Below, piece after piece: positions 52,194-61,096 of a stretch of DNA of 64,000 nt. Within the stretch, counting starts at the first letter, position 1; every line of letters begins with the position of its first letter. A program made the position numbers and the translations under genes. The notes below the pieces were generated by a model. The model was not told the origin of the DNA and did no database searches. It saw only the letters and a program-made list of their open reading frames with translations. Location of the stretch: the NCBI RefSeq assembly GCF_001642995.1, contig NZ_LOHS01000092.1, positions 1-64,000 of the forward strand. The letters run 5' to 3'. Source of the DNA: Streptomyces jeddahensis. Its GTDB lineage: Bacteria; Actinomycetota; Actinomycetes; Streptomycetales; Streptomycetaceae.

Positions 52194-53627
52194 ATGGACG
52201 TCAGGGACGACGCGACACAGGCCCCCGGCCCGGCCACCACCGCCACGGACGACGCCCCTCCGGCGGTCTCCCGGCGGCTGCGGCTCATCACCGTCATCGC
52301 CACCTTCGGCGGACTCCTCTTCGGCTACGACACCGGCGTCATCAACGGCGCGCTGCCCTACATGACCGACGACCTGGGCCTGACCCCGGTCACCGAGGGC
52401 ATGGTGACCAGTTCGCTGCTGCTCGGCGCGGCCCTCGGCGCCGTCACCGGCGGCCGTCTGTCGGACGCGCGCGGACGGCGCCGTACGATCCTCGCCCTCG
52501 CCGTGCTGTTCTTCGTCGGGGCGCTCGGCTGCACGCTCGCGCCGACCACCGCGGTCATGGTCGTGGCCCGGTTCGTGCTCGGCCTCGCGGTCGGCGGCGC
52601 GTCGGTGACCGTGCCGGTCTACCTCGCGGAGGTGTCCCCTGCCGAGCGGCGCGGTGCACTCGTGACCCGTAACGAACTCATGATCGTCAGTGGTCAGTTG
52701 CTGGCCTTCACCAGCAACGCGATCATCGCCGACGTGGGCGGCGAGTCGGGTGGCGTGTGGCGCTGGATGCTGGTGGTCGCCACCCTGCCGGCGGTCGTGC
52801 TGTGGTTCGGCATGCTGGTGATGCCGGAGAGCCCGCGCTGGCTGGCCTCCCAGAGCCGCTTCAGCGACGCCCTGGAGGTGCTCAAGCAGGTGCGGTCGCA
52901 GGCGCGGGCCGAGGCCGAGCTGAGCGAGGTGTCCGCGCTGGCCGTCAAGGAGGAGCAGCAGAAGCTCGGCGGCTGGCAGGACATGAAGGCCACGCCCTGG
53001 GTGCGCAAGCTGATGTTCGTGGGCTTCGGCATCGCGATCGTGCAGCAGATCACCGGGGTCAACACGATCATGTACTACGGCACGCAGATCCTCACCGACG
53101 CCGGCTTCACCTCGGACAGCGCCCTGACGGCGAACATCGCCAACGGCGTGATCTCGGTGCTGGCCACCTTCGTCGGCATCTGGCTGCTCGGCCGGGTCAA
53201 TCGCCGCCCGATGCTGATGACGGGTCAGATCGGTACGACCGCCGCCCTGCTGCTGATCGGCGTCTTCTCGCTGGCCCTGCCTGCCGGTGAAGGCCGTGCG
53301 TACGCCGTGCTGGCGATGACCGTCACCTTCCTCGCGTTCCAGCAGGGCGCGATATCGCCGGTGACCTGGCTGATGCTGTCGGAGATCTTCCCGATGCGGA
53401 TGCGCGGCTTCGGCATGGGTGTCGCGGCCGTCGTGCTGTGGCTGACCAACTTCGTGATCGGCCTCGTCTTCCCGTCCCTGGTCTCCGGCATCGGGATCTC
53501 CAACACCTTCTTCCTCTTCGTGGCGGCGGGTGTCCTCTCGATCACCTTCGTCAAGCTCTTCGTCCCCGAGACCAAGGGCCGCACGCTCGAAACCCTCGAA
53601 ACGGAACTCCGGGCCCGCTTCTCCTGA
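52194..53627 (+). CDS. iolT: MFS sugar/inositol porter
   Basis: 477 residues, about 12 membrane segments. Sugar-porter signatures: FGGLLFGYDTGVINGALPYM (TM1), GGRLSDARGRRRTILALAV (loop 2-3), PESPRWLASQSR (after TM6), GVNTIMYYGTQIL (TM7) and PETKGRTLETLE at the end. It is a proton-coupled importer, most likely of myo-inositol given its place between iolE and iolG. With the orphan binding protein at 43532, this may be the cluster's real uptake route. Nine bp after iolE. Confidence 0.87.
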   Translation: MDVRDDATQAPGPATTATDDAPPAVSRRLRLITVIATFGGLLFGYDTGVINGALPYMTDDLGLTPVTEGMVTSSLLLGAALGAVTGGRLSDARGRRRTILALAVLFFVGALGCTLAPTTAVMVVARFVLGLAVGGASVTVPVYLAEVSPAERRGALVTRNELMIVSGQLLAFTSNAIIADVGGESGGVWRWMLVVATLPAVVLWFGMLVMPESPRWLASQSRFSDALEVLKQVRSQARAEAELSEVSALAVKEEQQKLGGWQDMKATPWVRKLMFVGFGIAIVQQITGVNTIMYYGTQILTDAGFTSDSALTANIANGVISVLATFVGIWLLGRVNRRPMLMTGQIGTTAALLLIGVFSLALPAGEGRAYAVLAMTVTFLAFQQGAISPVTWLMLSEIFPMRMRGFGMGVAAVVLWLTNFVIGLVFPSLVSGIGISNTFFLFVAAGVLSITFVKLFVPETKGRTLETLETELRARFS

Positions 53628-53678
53628 ACCGCCTGCCCCGGGCCGACGGCGGCCCGGGGCCGTAGAAAGGACCAACCC

Positions 53679-54695
53679 ATGACTGTGCGCGTAGGCGTCA
53701 TCGGCGCCGGCTGGATCGGCAAGGAGCACATCCGGCGCCTGACCGACACCGTCACCGGCGCCCGCGTCACCGCGGTCACCGACATCGACGCCGCCCGTGC
53801 CGAGGAGGCCGCGGCTCCGATCGGCGCCCGAGTGCTGCCCGGCGGTGCGGCCGTGGTCGCGGCGGACGACGTCGACGCCGTCCTCGTGACGTCCTGGGGC
53901 CCGACCCACGCCGAACACGTGCTGAACGCGATAGCCGCCGGAAAGCCCGTGTTCTGCGAGAAGCCGCTGGCCACCACGGCCGAGGACTGCCTGAAGATCA
54001 TCGAGGCCGAGGTCGCCCACGGCCGCCGCCTGGTGCAGGTCGGCTTCATGCGCCGCTACGACGCCGGCTACCGGCAGATGAAGCAGGTCATCGACTCCGG
54101 CCGCATCGGTGAGCCGCTGATCGTGCACTGCGCCCACCGCAACCCGACCGTCCCGGAGTCGTACACCTCCGGCATGGCCGCCCTGGACACGGCGGTGCAC
54201 GAGGTGGACGTGCTGCGCTGGCTGCTGGACGACGAGATCGTCTCCACCCAGGTGATCACCCCGCGCCCCACGAGCAAGCGGTTCGAGCACCTCAAGGACC
54301 CGCAGATCATGCTCTTCGAGACGGCCAAGGGCGTCCGCATCGATCTGGAGGTCTTCGTCAACTGCCAGTACGGCTACGACATCCAGTGCGAGGCCGTCGG
54401 CGAGGAGGGCCTGGTCCGGCTGCCCGACCCGGCCGCCGTCGGTGTCCGCACCGCAGCCCAGCACAGCACCGAAGTCCTCACGGACTGGGTGGGCCGCTTC
54501 CGGGACGCCTTCGACACCGAGTTCCGCGAGTGGATCGCGAACCTCGCCGCCGGCAACGAGCCCACCGGGCCCTCGGCCTGGGACGGCTACGCCGCCACCG
54601 TCATCACCGCCGCGACCGTCGAGGCCCTGGAGTCGGGCCGCGTCGTCGCCACGGACCTCAAGCCCCGCCCTGCCTTCTACGGAGGTGCCGCGTGA
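53679..54695 (+). CDS. iolG: Inositol 2-dehydrogenase
   Basis: 338 residues. Gfo/Idh/MocA family: N-terminal Rossmann motif [17 protein letters not shown], substrate/nicotinamide site [18 protein letters not shown], catalytic region [18 protein letters not shown]. It oxidises myo-inositol to 2-keto-myo-inositol with NAD, the first step of the pathway. Its stop overlaps the GTG of the IolH-like gene. Confidence 0.92.
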   Translation: MTVRVGVIGAGWIGKEHIRRLTDTVTGARVTAVTDIDAARAEEAAAPIGARVLPGGAAVVAADDVDAVLVTSWGPTHAEHVLNAIAAGKPVFCEKPLATTAEDCLKIIEAEVAHGRRLVQVGFMRRYDAGYRQMKQVIDSGRIGEPLIVHCAHRNPTVPESYTSGMAALDTAVHEVDVLRWLLDDEIVSTQVITPRPTSKRFEHLKDPQIMLFETAKGVRIDLEVFVNCQYGYDIQCEAVGEEGLVRLPDPAAVGVRTAAQHSTEVLTDWVGRFRDAFDTEFREWIANLAAGNEPTGPSAWDGYAATVITAATVEALESGRVVATDLKPRPAFYGGAA

Positions 54696-55561
54696 AGATC
54701 GCCCTCGACCCGTACATGTTCCGCGCACTGCCCATCGACGACATGGTGCGCACGGTCGCCGAACTCGGCTACCAGTACATCGAGTTGTCGCCGCGCGACG
54801 ACTTCATGCCGTTCTTCCTGCACCCGCGGGCGGACGACGAGCGCATCGCCGCGCTCAAGAAGTCCCTGCGCACCCATGGCGTCCAACTGTCCTCGGTCCT
54901 CCCGCTGTACAAGTGGTCGTCGCCCGACGAGACCGAGCGGCAGGCCGCCGTCCGCTACTGGAAGCGGATGATCGAGATCACCGCGGAGCTCGAATGCCCG
55001 CTGATGAACTCGGAGTTCAACGGACGCCCCGAGCGCGCCGCCGAGAGCGAGGCCGCCTTCTGGCGCTCGATGGAGGAGCTGCTGCCGCTGTTCGAACGGG
55101 AGGGCATCGCGCTCAACCTGGAGGCCCACCCGGACGACTTCTGCGAGGAGAACACGCCCGCGGTCGACCTCGTCCGCGCGATCAACAAGCCCTGGGTGAA
55201 CTACCTCTACTGCGCCCCGCACTCCTTCCACCTCTCCGGCACGTCGGAAGTCGGCGCCGACATCGCGCAGATGATGCGCTACGCGGGCGACAAGCTGCAG
55301 CACGTGCACATCGCGGACTCCTTCAACCACAAGGGGTCGTCCGGCCTGCGGTACATCCTCAACCCGCCCGGCACCCCGGCCCGTATCCACCAGCACCTGG
55401 ACATCGGCCAGGGCGAGGTCGACTGGGACGCCTTCTTCGGCACCCTGCGCGAGCTGAAGTTCGACGGCGTCGCCACGGCGTGCGTTTTCGCCTGGGAGGA
55501 ACGGGCCTGGGAGTCCTCGGCGTTCATGCTGGACCGCATCACCAAGGAGCTCGCCGTGTGA
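54692..55561 (+). CDS. iolH: IolH-like sugar phosphate isomerase/epimerase
   Basis: 289 residues from the GTG at 54692 (GTGA overlap with iolG). Xylose-isomerase-like TIM barrel: [91 protein letters not shown] and [17 protein letters not shown], with metal-ligand Glu, Asp and His residues. Family placement is good, but the precise reaction in inositol catabolism is not settled. A strong hairpin lies 69 bp after the stop. Confidence 0.8.
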   Translation: MKIALDPYMFRALPIDDMVRTVAELGYQYIELSPRDDFMPFFLHPRADDERIAALKKSLRTHGVQLSSVLPLYKWSSPDETERQAAVRYWKRMIEITAELECPLMNSEFNGRPERAAESEAAFWRSMEELLPLFEREGIALNLEAHPDDFCEENTPAVDLVRAINKPWVNYLYCAPHSFHLSGTSEVGADIAQMMRYAGDKLQHVHIADSFNHKGSSGLRYILNPPGTPARIHQHLDIGQGEVDWDAFFGTLRELKFDGVATACVFAWEERAWESSAFMLDRITKELAV

Positions 55562-55629
55562 GGCGGTGTGCACGGTTCCGGGAGCGGCACCGCGGCCCGT
55601 CCCCGTCGGCGGCCATCTCGTCTACCGAT

Positions 55630-55656
55630 AGCGCCAAGGCTTTCAGCCTTGGCGCT
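55630..55656. terminator. Terminator after the inositol operon
   Basis: A perfect 12-bp stem AGCGCCAAGGCT (55630-55641), loop TTC, AGCCTTGGCGCT (55645-55656). It separates the convergent iolH-like and CPBP genes and overlaps the CPBP stop codon. Confidence 0.85.
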
Positions 55657-56338
55657 AACGCCGTGACACGGCCCAGGCGAGTGCGTAGCCGAACCCGTTG
55701 ACGGCCCAGTGCAGCGCCGCGGGAGCCAGCAGGCTGCCGCTGCGGCGCCGCAGCTCACACAGGACCACCCCGGCGGCCGCCGTGACCGCGATGGCCGCCG
55801 CGACGGTCGGCGCCACACTCGCCGGCCCGCTGCCGAGCGCGGACTGAACGGCGGCGTTGGAGCGGTTGAGTCCCCGGGAGGGCAGCAGATGCCAGAGCCC
55901 GAAGAGCAGTGACGACACCGTAGTCGCCCAGGTGGTGCCGCACCGGCGCCGGATCATGGCCCACAGGACGCCCCGGAAGGCGGTCTCCTCCAGCAGGACG
56001 GTGCCCAGCGGCACACGTACCAGCACGCTCCACAGCAGCTGCTCCACGGACAGACCTGCGGCCCTGTCGTCCCGGAAGGCCTCCCTGCCCGCCGGGACGG
56101 CCAGCGCGAGGAGGAAGGCGGCGAGGACGGCGCCGGCCAGGACGAGCGCCCACCGCAGCCCCCGGCGCAGCGTCGGCGCCCCGAGCCCCAGATCGGCCGG
56201 GGTGAGGCCGTCCCGGCGGGCGATCAGCAGCAGCACGGCAGTGGAGATCACGCACGTGAGCACGTAGGCGCCCGGCGCGAGCCAGTTGTTGAGCAGGTTC
56301 GCGGCGACGAGCACGACGACGACAGACAGACACCGCAT
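55655..56338 (-). CDS. CPBP-family intramembrane glutamic endopeptidase
   Basis: 227 residues with about seven hydrophobic segments. The Abi/CAAX protease motif 1 is EETAFRGVLWAM (Glu-Glu and Arg catalytic/metal region), motif 2 FGLWHLLP and motif 3 AAALHWAVNGFGYA. Family members cleave within membranes in prenylated-peptide processing, bacteriocin immunity or regulation. No bacteriocin or precursor peptide gene lies nearby, so the role is open. Confidence 0.87.
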   Translation of the reverse strand: MRCLSVVVVLVAANLLNNWLAPGAYVLTCVISTAVLLLIARRDGLTPADLGLGAPTLRRGLRWALVLAGAVLAAFLLALAVPAGREAFRDDRAAGLSVEQLLWSVLVRVPLGTVLLEETAFRGVLWAMIRRRCGTTWATTVSSLLFGLWHLLPSRGLNRSNAAVQSALGSGPASVAPTVAAAIAVTAAAGVVLCELRRRSGSLLAPAALHWAVNGFGYALAWAVSRR

Positions 56339-56406
56339 CCTGTTTCCAGGATTCCCCCGTCACCGCCCGAGCGCAGGCGACGGGAGCGGCGCGGTGCAGC
56401 AGTCGC

Positions 56407-56769
56407 TCAGCGGGGGCACGCCCCTGTGCCGCCCTCAGCCTCTGGCAGGTGCTTCTCAGCCCAGACGGCCAGTTCCTTCAGCGCCGGCTCGAGTGCCGTG
56501 CCGGCCTCGGTCAACCGGTACGCGACCCGCAGGGGCGGCCCCTCGTCCACCTCGCGCACGACGAGTCCCGCTGCGCCCAGTTCGGTCAGCCGGTCCGAGA
56601 GCATGCGCTCGCTGATGCCCGGGATGGCGCGGCGCAGGTCGGCGAAGTGCACCGGGCGCTCCATCAGTACGGCCACGATGAGGCCGGTCCAGCGCTTTCC
56701 GAGCAGCGCGAAGACGCGCGTCATGCCGCTGTCGACGGTCTTGCAGGGGTCTGTGACCGGTTCCCTCAT
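56407..56769 (-). CDS. HxlR-family transcriptional regulator
   Basis: 120 residues, the usual length. Winged helix: CKTVDSGMTRVFALLGKRWTGLIVAVL, FADLRRAIPGISERMLSDRLTELGAAGLVVREV, RVAYRLTEAGTALEPAL. Cys9 is the only upstream cysteine and a second lies near the C-terminus; Cys-based redox or quinone sensing is common in this family. It is divergent from the azoreductase gene, which it probably represses in the absence of quinone or electrophile stress. Confidence 0.9.
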   Translation of the reverse strand: MREPVTDPCKTVDSGMTRVFALLGKRWTGLIVAVLMERPVHFADLRRAIPGISERMLSDRLTELGAAGLVVREVDEGPPLRVAYRLTEAGTALEPALKELAVWAEKHLPEAEGGTGACPR

Positions 56770-56833
56770 GCACGTCAGTGTACTGCGACCGCCATCGTAG
56801 GTGAAAAAAAGTAAGCCCCTGTGTTATGAATAG

Positions 56834-56845
56834 TTCCGAACGGAA
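56834..56845. promoter_or_regulatory. Inverted repeat between the HxlR and azoreductase genes
   Basis: TTCCGAACGGAA, a 5+2+5 inverted repeat, lies centrally in the 132-bp divergent gap. It is a candidate operator for the HxlR-type protein. Confidence 0.4.
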
Positions 56846-56901
56846 TGGCAGCCCTGCCCGTGCTGCCGCTCATTTCGCATACGCATCTTTGGAGACCTCT
56901 C

Positions 56902-57555
56902 ATGGCAACGCTGCTGCACCTGGACTCATCCCTCTGGCCCGAGTCCGCTTCCGCCTCCCGTTCCGTCACGGCCGCCTTCCGCAAGGCATGGGAGGACCAG
57001 CACCCCGACGGCACCGTGATCTACCGCGATCTCAACGCCGACCCGGTGCCACACCTGGACACCCTCACCGCGTCCGCCGGTTTCACGGATCCCGCCGACC
57101 GCAGCCCGGAGCAGGCCGCTGCCTTCGCCGCGCGCCTCAAGCTGATCGAGGAGCTGGAGAACGCGGACGCCGTGCTCATCGGCGCCCCGATGTACAACTT
57201 CACGATCCCGTCCACGCTGAAGGCATGGCTCGACCAGGTGGTGCTCATGGGCCGCACCGCTGGCGTCGAGGAGTCCCCGGTCAAGGGCACCCCGGCGTAC
57301 ATCGTGGCCAGCCGCGGCGGTTCCTACGCCCCCGGCACCCCGCGTGAGGGCTACGAGTACGTCCAGAACTTCCTGAAGGCGATCTTGGCCGACATGCTGG
57401 GCATGGAGGTCGACTTCATCGTTCCCGAGCTCACCATGGCGCACTCGAACCCCGCCATGGCCGAGCTGATCCCGCTTGCGGAGGCCTCCAAGGCCAAGGC
57501 CCACGAGGACGCCGTCACCAAGGGCAAGGCGGCTGCCCTGAGCGCTGCCGCCTGA
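56902..57555 (+). CDS. azoR: FMN-dependent NADH-azoreductase
   Basis: 217 residues from the ATG at 56902 (GGAGA upstream). Flavodoxin-like AzoR fold: ATLLHLDSSLWPESASASRSVTAAF (FMN phosphate loop), DAVLIGAPMYNFTIPSTLKAWLDQV (flavin isoalloxazine contact), and VASRGGSYAPG. It reduces quinones and azo compounds with NADH by two-electron transfer. The divergent HxlR gene matches the known regulation of such reductases. Confidence 0.92.
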   Translation: MATLLHLDSSLWPESASASRSVTAAFRKAWEDQHPDGTVIYRDLNADPVPHLDTLTASAGFTDPADRSPEQAAAFAARLKLIEELENADAVLIGAPMYNFTIPSTLKAWLDQVVLMGRTAGVEESPVKGTPAYIVASRGGSYAPGTPREGYEYVQNFLKAILADMLGMEVDFIVPELTMAHSNPAMAELIPLAEASKAKAHEDAVTKGKAAALSAAA

Positions 57556-57740
57556 CAGGCGGTGCGCCCGGTCCCGGCGGACCCCGGGACCGGGCGAACG
57601 GCGCGAGGCGCGCGGAAGGGCCGCCTCTCAGATGTCCACGGGCAGCCTGCGTTCGGGCGGCGAGCGGCGGCAGCCGGGCTGGTCCATCCGGGAGGCCGGA
57701 CAGGACGAAGCCGCGTCTGCCTATGCGACGAGCCTGCTCG

Positions 57741-58985
57741 TCACAGCCGGACGATGATCAAGGCGGTGTCGTCGCGGCCGCCGCCCGCCAGTCCGAGTCG
57801 GGTCAGCAGGGAGTCGGCCAGGTGCCCCGGGTCCAGTCGGCTGCCCTCGCCGAGGACGCCGGCCAGCCGCGCCAGGCCGGCGTCGATGTCTTCGCCACGG
57901 CGTTCGACCAGGCCGTCGGTGTAGAGGACGAGGGTGTCGCCGGGGCCGTAGGTCGCGGTGGCCTGGGGGCTCGGGACATGCTGGGGCCGGACCGCCAGGG
58001 GCGGATCGGTGGCCCGGTCCAGCAGCTCGCAGCCGCCGTCGGCGTGCACCAGGACCGGGGGCAGGTGGCCCGCGTTGCTGTAGATGATCAGACGGCTCTC
58101 GGGGTCCACCAGCGCCTGGACAGCGGTGGTGTTCAGCGCGCCCTCGACGGAGCGTGCGTACAGGCCCAGGACGTCGAGGGCCTGCGCGGGCCGCTCCAGG
58201 GCGCGGATGGCGGCGCTCAGCGCACTGCGGAGCATCCCCATGACGGCGGCGGCCTCCAGGCCGTGGCCGACGACGTCCCCGACGGCCACGGCGAAGCGGC
58301 CGCCGGGCAGATCGACCATGTCGTACCAGTCGCCGCAGACGTTCAGCGATCCGGTGGCGGGCAGGTAGCGCACGGCGACGTCCTGGTGCCGGGCCAGGTC
58401 GGGGGCCTGCAGCATGGCCTCCTGCAGGGTGACGGCCACCTCGCGCTCGCGGGTGTGGGCCTGCCGCAGTTCCTCGTTCAGCAGCTGCAGTTCCCGGGCC
58501 CGTGCGTACAGCTCGGCTTCCAGGGCCTCCCGCTCGGCGCGCAATGCGATCGGCGTCTGGGCGCGGGTGGCGCGGGCCTTGACGAACGCGGTCACGTCCT
58601 CCACCCGGTGGATGATCCACGCCACCGATCCGTCCGGTCCGAAGACCGGGGTGTTGATGGGCGACCACCACCGCTCCTCGAACGCGTCCGGCCGTCCCAT
58701 GACGGGGATGTCGTATTTCTGCAGCGCCATCGTGTCGGGCACACGCGAGGCCAGAACCCGTTGCAGAGAGGTGTTCAGGTTCCGCACCCCGTCGGCCTCG
58801 GGGTCGGCCGGATTGTCGGGGAAGGCGTCGAAGATGTGCTGCCCGATCAGGTCTTCCCTGGTCCGCATGGTCGCGTCCAGGTACGCCTGGTTGACCTCCA
58901 CGATCACCAGGTCCGGGCCCAGGACCAGATAGGGGCTCGGTGTGGCGGCGAACAGCGCCGCGTAGTCGATCCCCGACACGGCCAC
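57741..58985 (-). CDS. PAS-domain SpoIIE-type protein serine phosphatase
   Basis: 414 residues. N-terminal PAS domain (about 10-130): YAALFAATPSPYLVLGPDLVIVEVNQAYLDATMR, RWWSPINTPVFGPDGSVAWIIHRVEDVTAF. A helical linker (about 135-185, REALEAELYARARELQLLNEELRQA) is probably a coiled coil. C-terminal PP2C/SpoIIE domain: VCGDWYDMVDLPGGRFAVAVGDVVGHGLEAAAVMG (metal-binding Asp residues), YSNAGHLPPVLV, LVLYTDGLVERR, GGRDDTALIIVRL. It should dephosphorylate anti-sigma antagonists in response to a signal bound by the PAS domain. No partner genes adjoin it. Confidence 0.92.
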   Translation of the reverse strand: MAVSGIDYAALFAATPSPYLVLGPDLVIVEVNQAYLDATMRTREDLIGQHIFDAFPDNPADPEADGVRNLNTSLQRVLASRVPDTMALQKYDIPVMGRPDAFEERWWSPINTPVFGPDGSVAWIIHRVEDVTAFVKARATRAQTPIALRAEREALEAELYARARELQLLNEELRQAHTREREVAVTLQEAMLQAPDLARHQDVAVRYLPATGSLNVCGDWYDMVDLPGGRFAVAVGDVVGHGLEAAAVMGMLRSALSAAIRALERPAQALDVLGLYARSVEGALNTTAVQALVDPESRLIIYSNAGHLPPVLVHADGGCELLDRATDPPLAVRPQHVPSPQATATYGPGDTLVLYTDGLVERRGEDIDAGLARLAGVLGEGSRLDPGHLADSLLTRLGLAGGGRDDTALIIVRL

Positions 58986-59105
58986 CGTCCTCCCCCTCCC
59001 TTCCGTCTCGCCCCCTTCGCGGGCCCGCCCCTCCTCTCACGCTAGAGTCCGCCCAGCTCACCCGCCCGTTACGGATGGAGCTTCTCGACCACAGCTTCTT
59101 CTCGA

Positions 59106-59363
59106 CTACAGCTTCTCGAAGAAGAACTCGTGCTTGAGGAAGGAGGTGTCGTACTCGTGCCCAGGGTGGGGCGGGATCAGCTGAGAGGCCTGGAACAGGC
59201 GCCAGCCGTCCTGCAGCGCGGCGAGGCCCGTCTTGTACGGCGGCTCGTCGGCGTCCCCGGTCGTCGGGTGCGTACGGCCTGTGCCGTCGTAGCGGGACCA
59301 GCCCACCACGTCGGAGTCGAGTGCGGACGTGGCGAGGTAGAGCACCAGGACCTGCTGCTTCAT
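59106..59363 (-). CDS. Small hypothetical protein downstream of PhyH gene
   Basis: 85 residues from the ATG at 59363, overlapping the dioxygenase stop by ATGA. MKQQVLVLYLATSALDSDVV, GWSRYDGTGRTH, YKTGLAALQDGWRLFQASQL and YDTSFLKHEFFFEKL. The acidic-aromatic C-terminus and DGWRLFQASQL resemble small actinobacterial proteins of unknown function found as single-domain partners of enzymes. Tight coupling suggests it works with the PhyH protein. No function is assigned. Confidence 0.7.
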   Translation of the reverse strand: MKQQVLVLYLATSALDSDVVGWSRYDGTGRTHPTTGDADEPPYKTGLAALQDGWRLFQASQLIPPHPGHEYDTSFLKHEFFFEKL

Positions 59364-60178
59364 GCGTGGCTCCTCAGGGCGGGTCGGTTGGTGACGCGGG
59401 TGACCCAGTAGTCGATGTCGAACGTGTCGTCTCCGGTGAGCGCGCGCCACAGCAGCACCCGGTTGTGGATCTCCAGCCGGGCGGTGGCCTGCTCGTACCA
59501 CGGGAAGTACGTGTTGAGCTCCGCTGTGACGGCGGGGTCGTGCAGGTCGGAGGTGTCCCAGAGACGGACCTGGGGCACGGTCGGGTTGAGGCGGATCTTG
59601 TACATGTAGCGCCGTCGTCCGGTGTCGTTGCGGCGCCCGCCGTGCCAGATTCCGTGGTGCACCAGGACGACGGTGCCGGCCGGGCAGGTCAGCCGGGTCT
59701 GCCCGCGCAGGTTCTGCACGCGCCCGATGTCGGTCTCGTTGATCCGGCGCAGATGGCTGCCCGGAACGCTGAGGGTGCCGCCCATGTCGGCGGTCACTTC
59801 GTGGGGGTAGTACATGAGCTGGACGTCGAAGGCGTCCGGCCGTACGTCGATGATCGCGTCTCCGTGGAGATCCTGGGCGCTGCCCTCGTGCGGCTCGCGT
59901 ACGTGCACCGCGTGGTGGTCGACCGTCGGCTCCGGGCCGACCAGGCTCTCCAGGGCCCCGGCGACGACAGGGAGGGCGAGCAGGCGGTGGATGAAGGTGT
60001 CCTCCTGGAACGCCTTGGCCAGCGGCGTGCCGTACGACACCGCGGGTATCCCCGCGGACAGGGCCGCGATGGCGTCTTCGTTCAGCTCCTGCGGCACGAC
60101 CCCGTCCAGACGCAGGAAGCCCTGCGCCACGAAGCGCGCCACCTGGACCGATGTGAGCAGCTGTTTGGTGGTTGACAT
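59360..60178 (-). CDS. Phytanoyl-CoA dioxygenase (PhyH)-family protein
   Basis: 272 residues. Fe(II)/2-oxoglutarate dioxygenase fold: VARFVAQGFLRLDGVVPQELNEDAI, LHGDAIIDVRPDAFDVQLMYYPHEVTADMGGTLSVPGSHLRR (HxD iron ligands within this core) and GTVVLVHHGIWHGG with the distal His. It hydroxylates or otherwise oxidises an unknown substrate. It is coupled to the 85-residue protein downstream and divergent from an AraC regulator at 60252, a compact regulator-enzyme-helper module. Confidence 0.85.
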   Translation of the reverse strand: MSTTKQLLTSVQVARFVAQGFLRLDGVVPQELNEDAIAALSAGIPAVSYGTPLAKAFQEDTFIHRLLALPVVAGALESLVGPEPTVDHHAVHVREPHEGSAQDLHGDAIIDVRPDAFDVQLMYYPHEVTADMGGTLSVPGSHLRRINETDIGRVQNLRGQTRLTCPAGTVVLVHHGIWHGGRRNDTGRRRYMYKIRLNPTVPQVRLWDTSDLHDPAVTAELNTYFPWYEQATARLEIHNRVLLWRALTGDDTFDIDYWVTRVTNRPALRSHA

Positions 60179-60251
60179 ACGGCAAACGTAGAGCGCCGGC
60201 CCCTTGCGGTCGTGGGTTGCATTCGCCGACTACTGGTAAATTTCCGCTGTC

Positions 60252-61037
60252 ATGGAGAGTGTGTCCCTGCGGCTGGACGAACCGCCCGAGGTGGTGAACG
60301 CCGGTGTCGGCGTCCACGGCGTCTCCACCGCGTACGAGGTCTTTCGGTTGCCCGACCTGTGGCAACTCCATCTGTACGGCTATGTGGGCGAACTGTCCGT
60401 GGGGGACGCCGTCCACGCCATCCGGCCGGGTCATGTCAGCCTGGTCCCGCCGGACACCGAGGTGGGTTTCCACTACCGCGGCAGGTCCGAGCACCTGTAC
60501 GCCCATCTGCGCCTGCCCGGCGCCGGCGCGCCGCACACCGTCCCGCTGATGCAGGATGCCGCGACCGAGGGCGCGTTGCTGGCCGGCCTGCTCAAGCACG
60601 CGGTCGCCGCCATGCCGGTGTCCCCGACGCGCGCCTCCGCCGAGGTGTGGGCGGTGCTCTGGCACATCACCCAGCTGACCGTGACCGAACAACCTGGACG
60701 GCAGCACCCCGTCGTGGCCGCGGCGCAGGCGTACATCGAGGAGCATCTGGCCGAACCACTGTCCGTGCCCTGCATCGCTCGCGCCGCCCGGGTCTCGCAT
60801 ACGCATCTGACCCGCCTGTTCCGCGCCGAGACCGGCCTCACGGTCGTCGCCTATGTCCGCCGTCGGCGGCTGGAGCGCGCCCGCCATCTCCTGCAGGCCT
60901 CCACCCTCCCCATCCCCGCCGTCGCGGCCGCGGTGGGCATCGCCGATCTGCAGGCGTTCAACAAGGCCTGCCGGCGCGAGCTGGGCGCGGGACCGCGCGC
61001 CGTCCGCGCCGCCGGTGTCCCGGTGGCGCACGGATGA
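60252..61037 (+). CDS. AraC-family transcriptional regulator
   Basis: 261 residues. N-terminal cupin-like sensing part (AYEVFRLPDLWQLHLYGYVGELSVGDAVHAIRPGHVSLVPPDTEVGFHY). C-terminal AraC DNA-binding domain with two helix-turn-helix motifs: LSVPCIARAARVSHTHLTRLF and STLPIPAVAAAVGIADLQAFNKACRRELG. Divergent from the PhyH gene across 73 bp, so it probably controls that gene in response to a small ligand, perhaps a carbohydrate or the dioxygenase substrate. Confidence 0.9.
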   Translation: MESVSLRLDEPPEVVNAGVGVHGVSTAYEVFRLPDLWQLHLYGYVGELSVGDAVHAIRPGHVSLVPPDTEVGFHYRGRSEHLYAHLRLPGAGAPHTVPLMQDAATEGALLAGLLKHAVAAMPVSPTRASAEVWAVLWHITQLTVTEQPGRQHPVVAAAQAYIEEHLAEPLSVPCIARAARVSHTHLTRLFRAETGLTVVAYVRRRRLERARHLLQASTLPIPAVAAAVGIADLQAFNKACRRELGAGPRAVRAAGVPVAHG

Positions 61038-61096
61038 ACGAACCGCCTGACCTACCCAGCGGTTTGCATGGGCACCCGCCGCCGGTCGGCGCGGGT

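Noticed and set aside
51102-54728. An open frame of about 1200 codons on the minus strand opposite the inositol porter and iolG
   Set aside because: Same reason: histidine/arginine/glycine-rich antisense translation of real genes.
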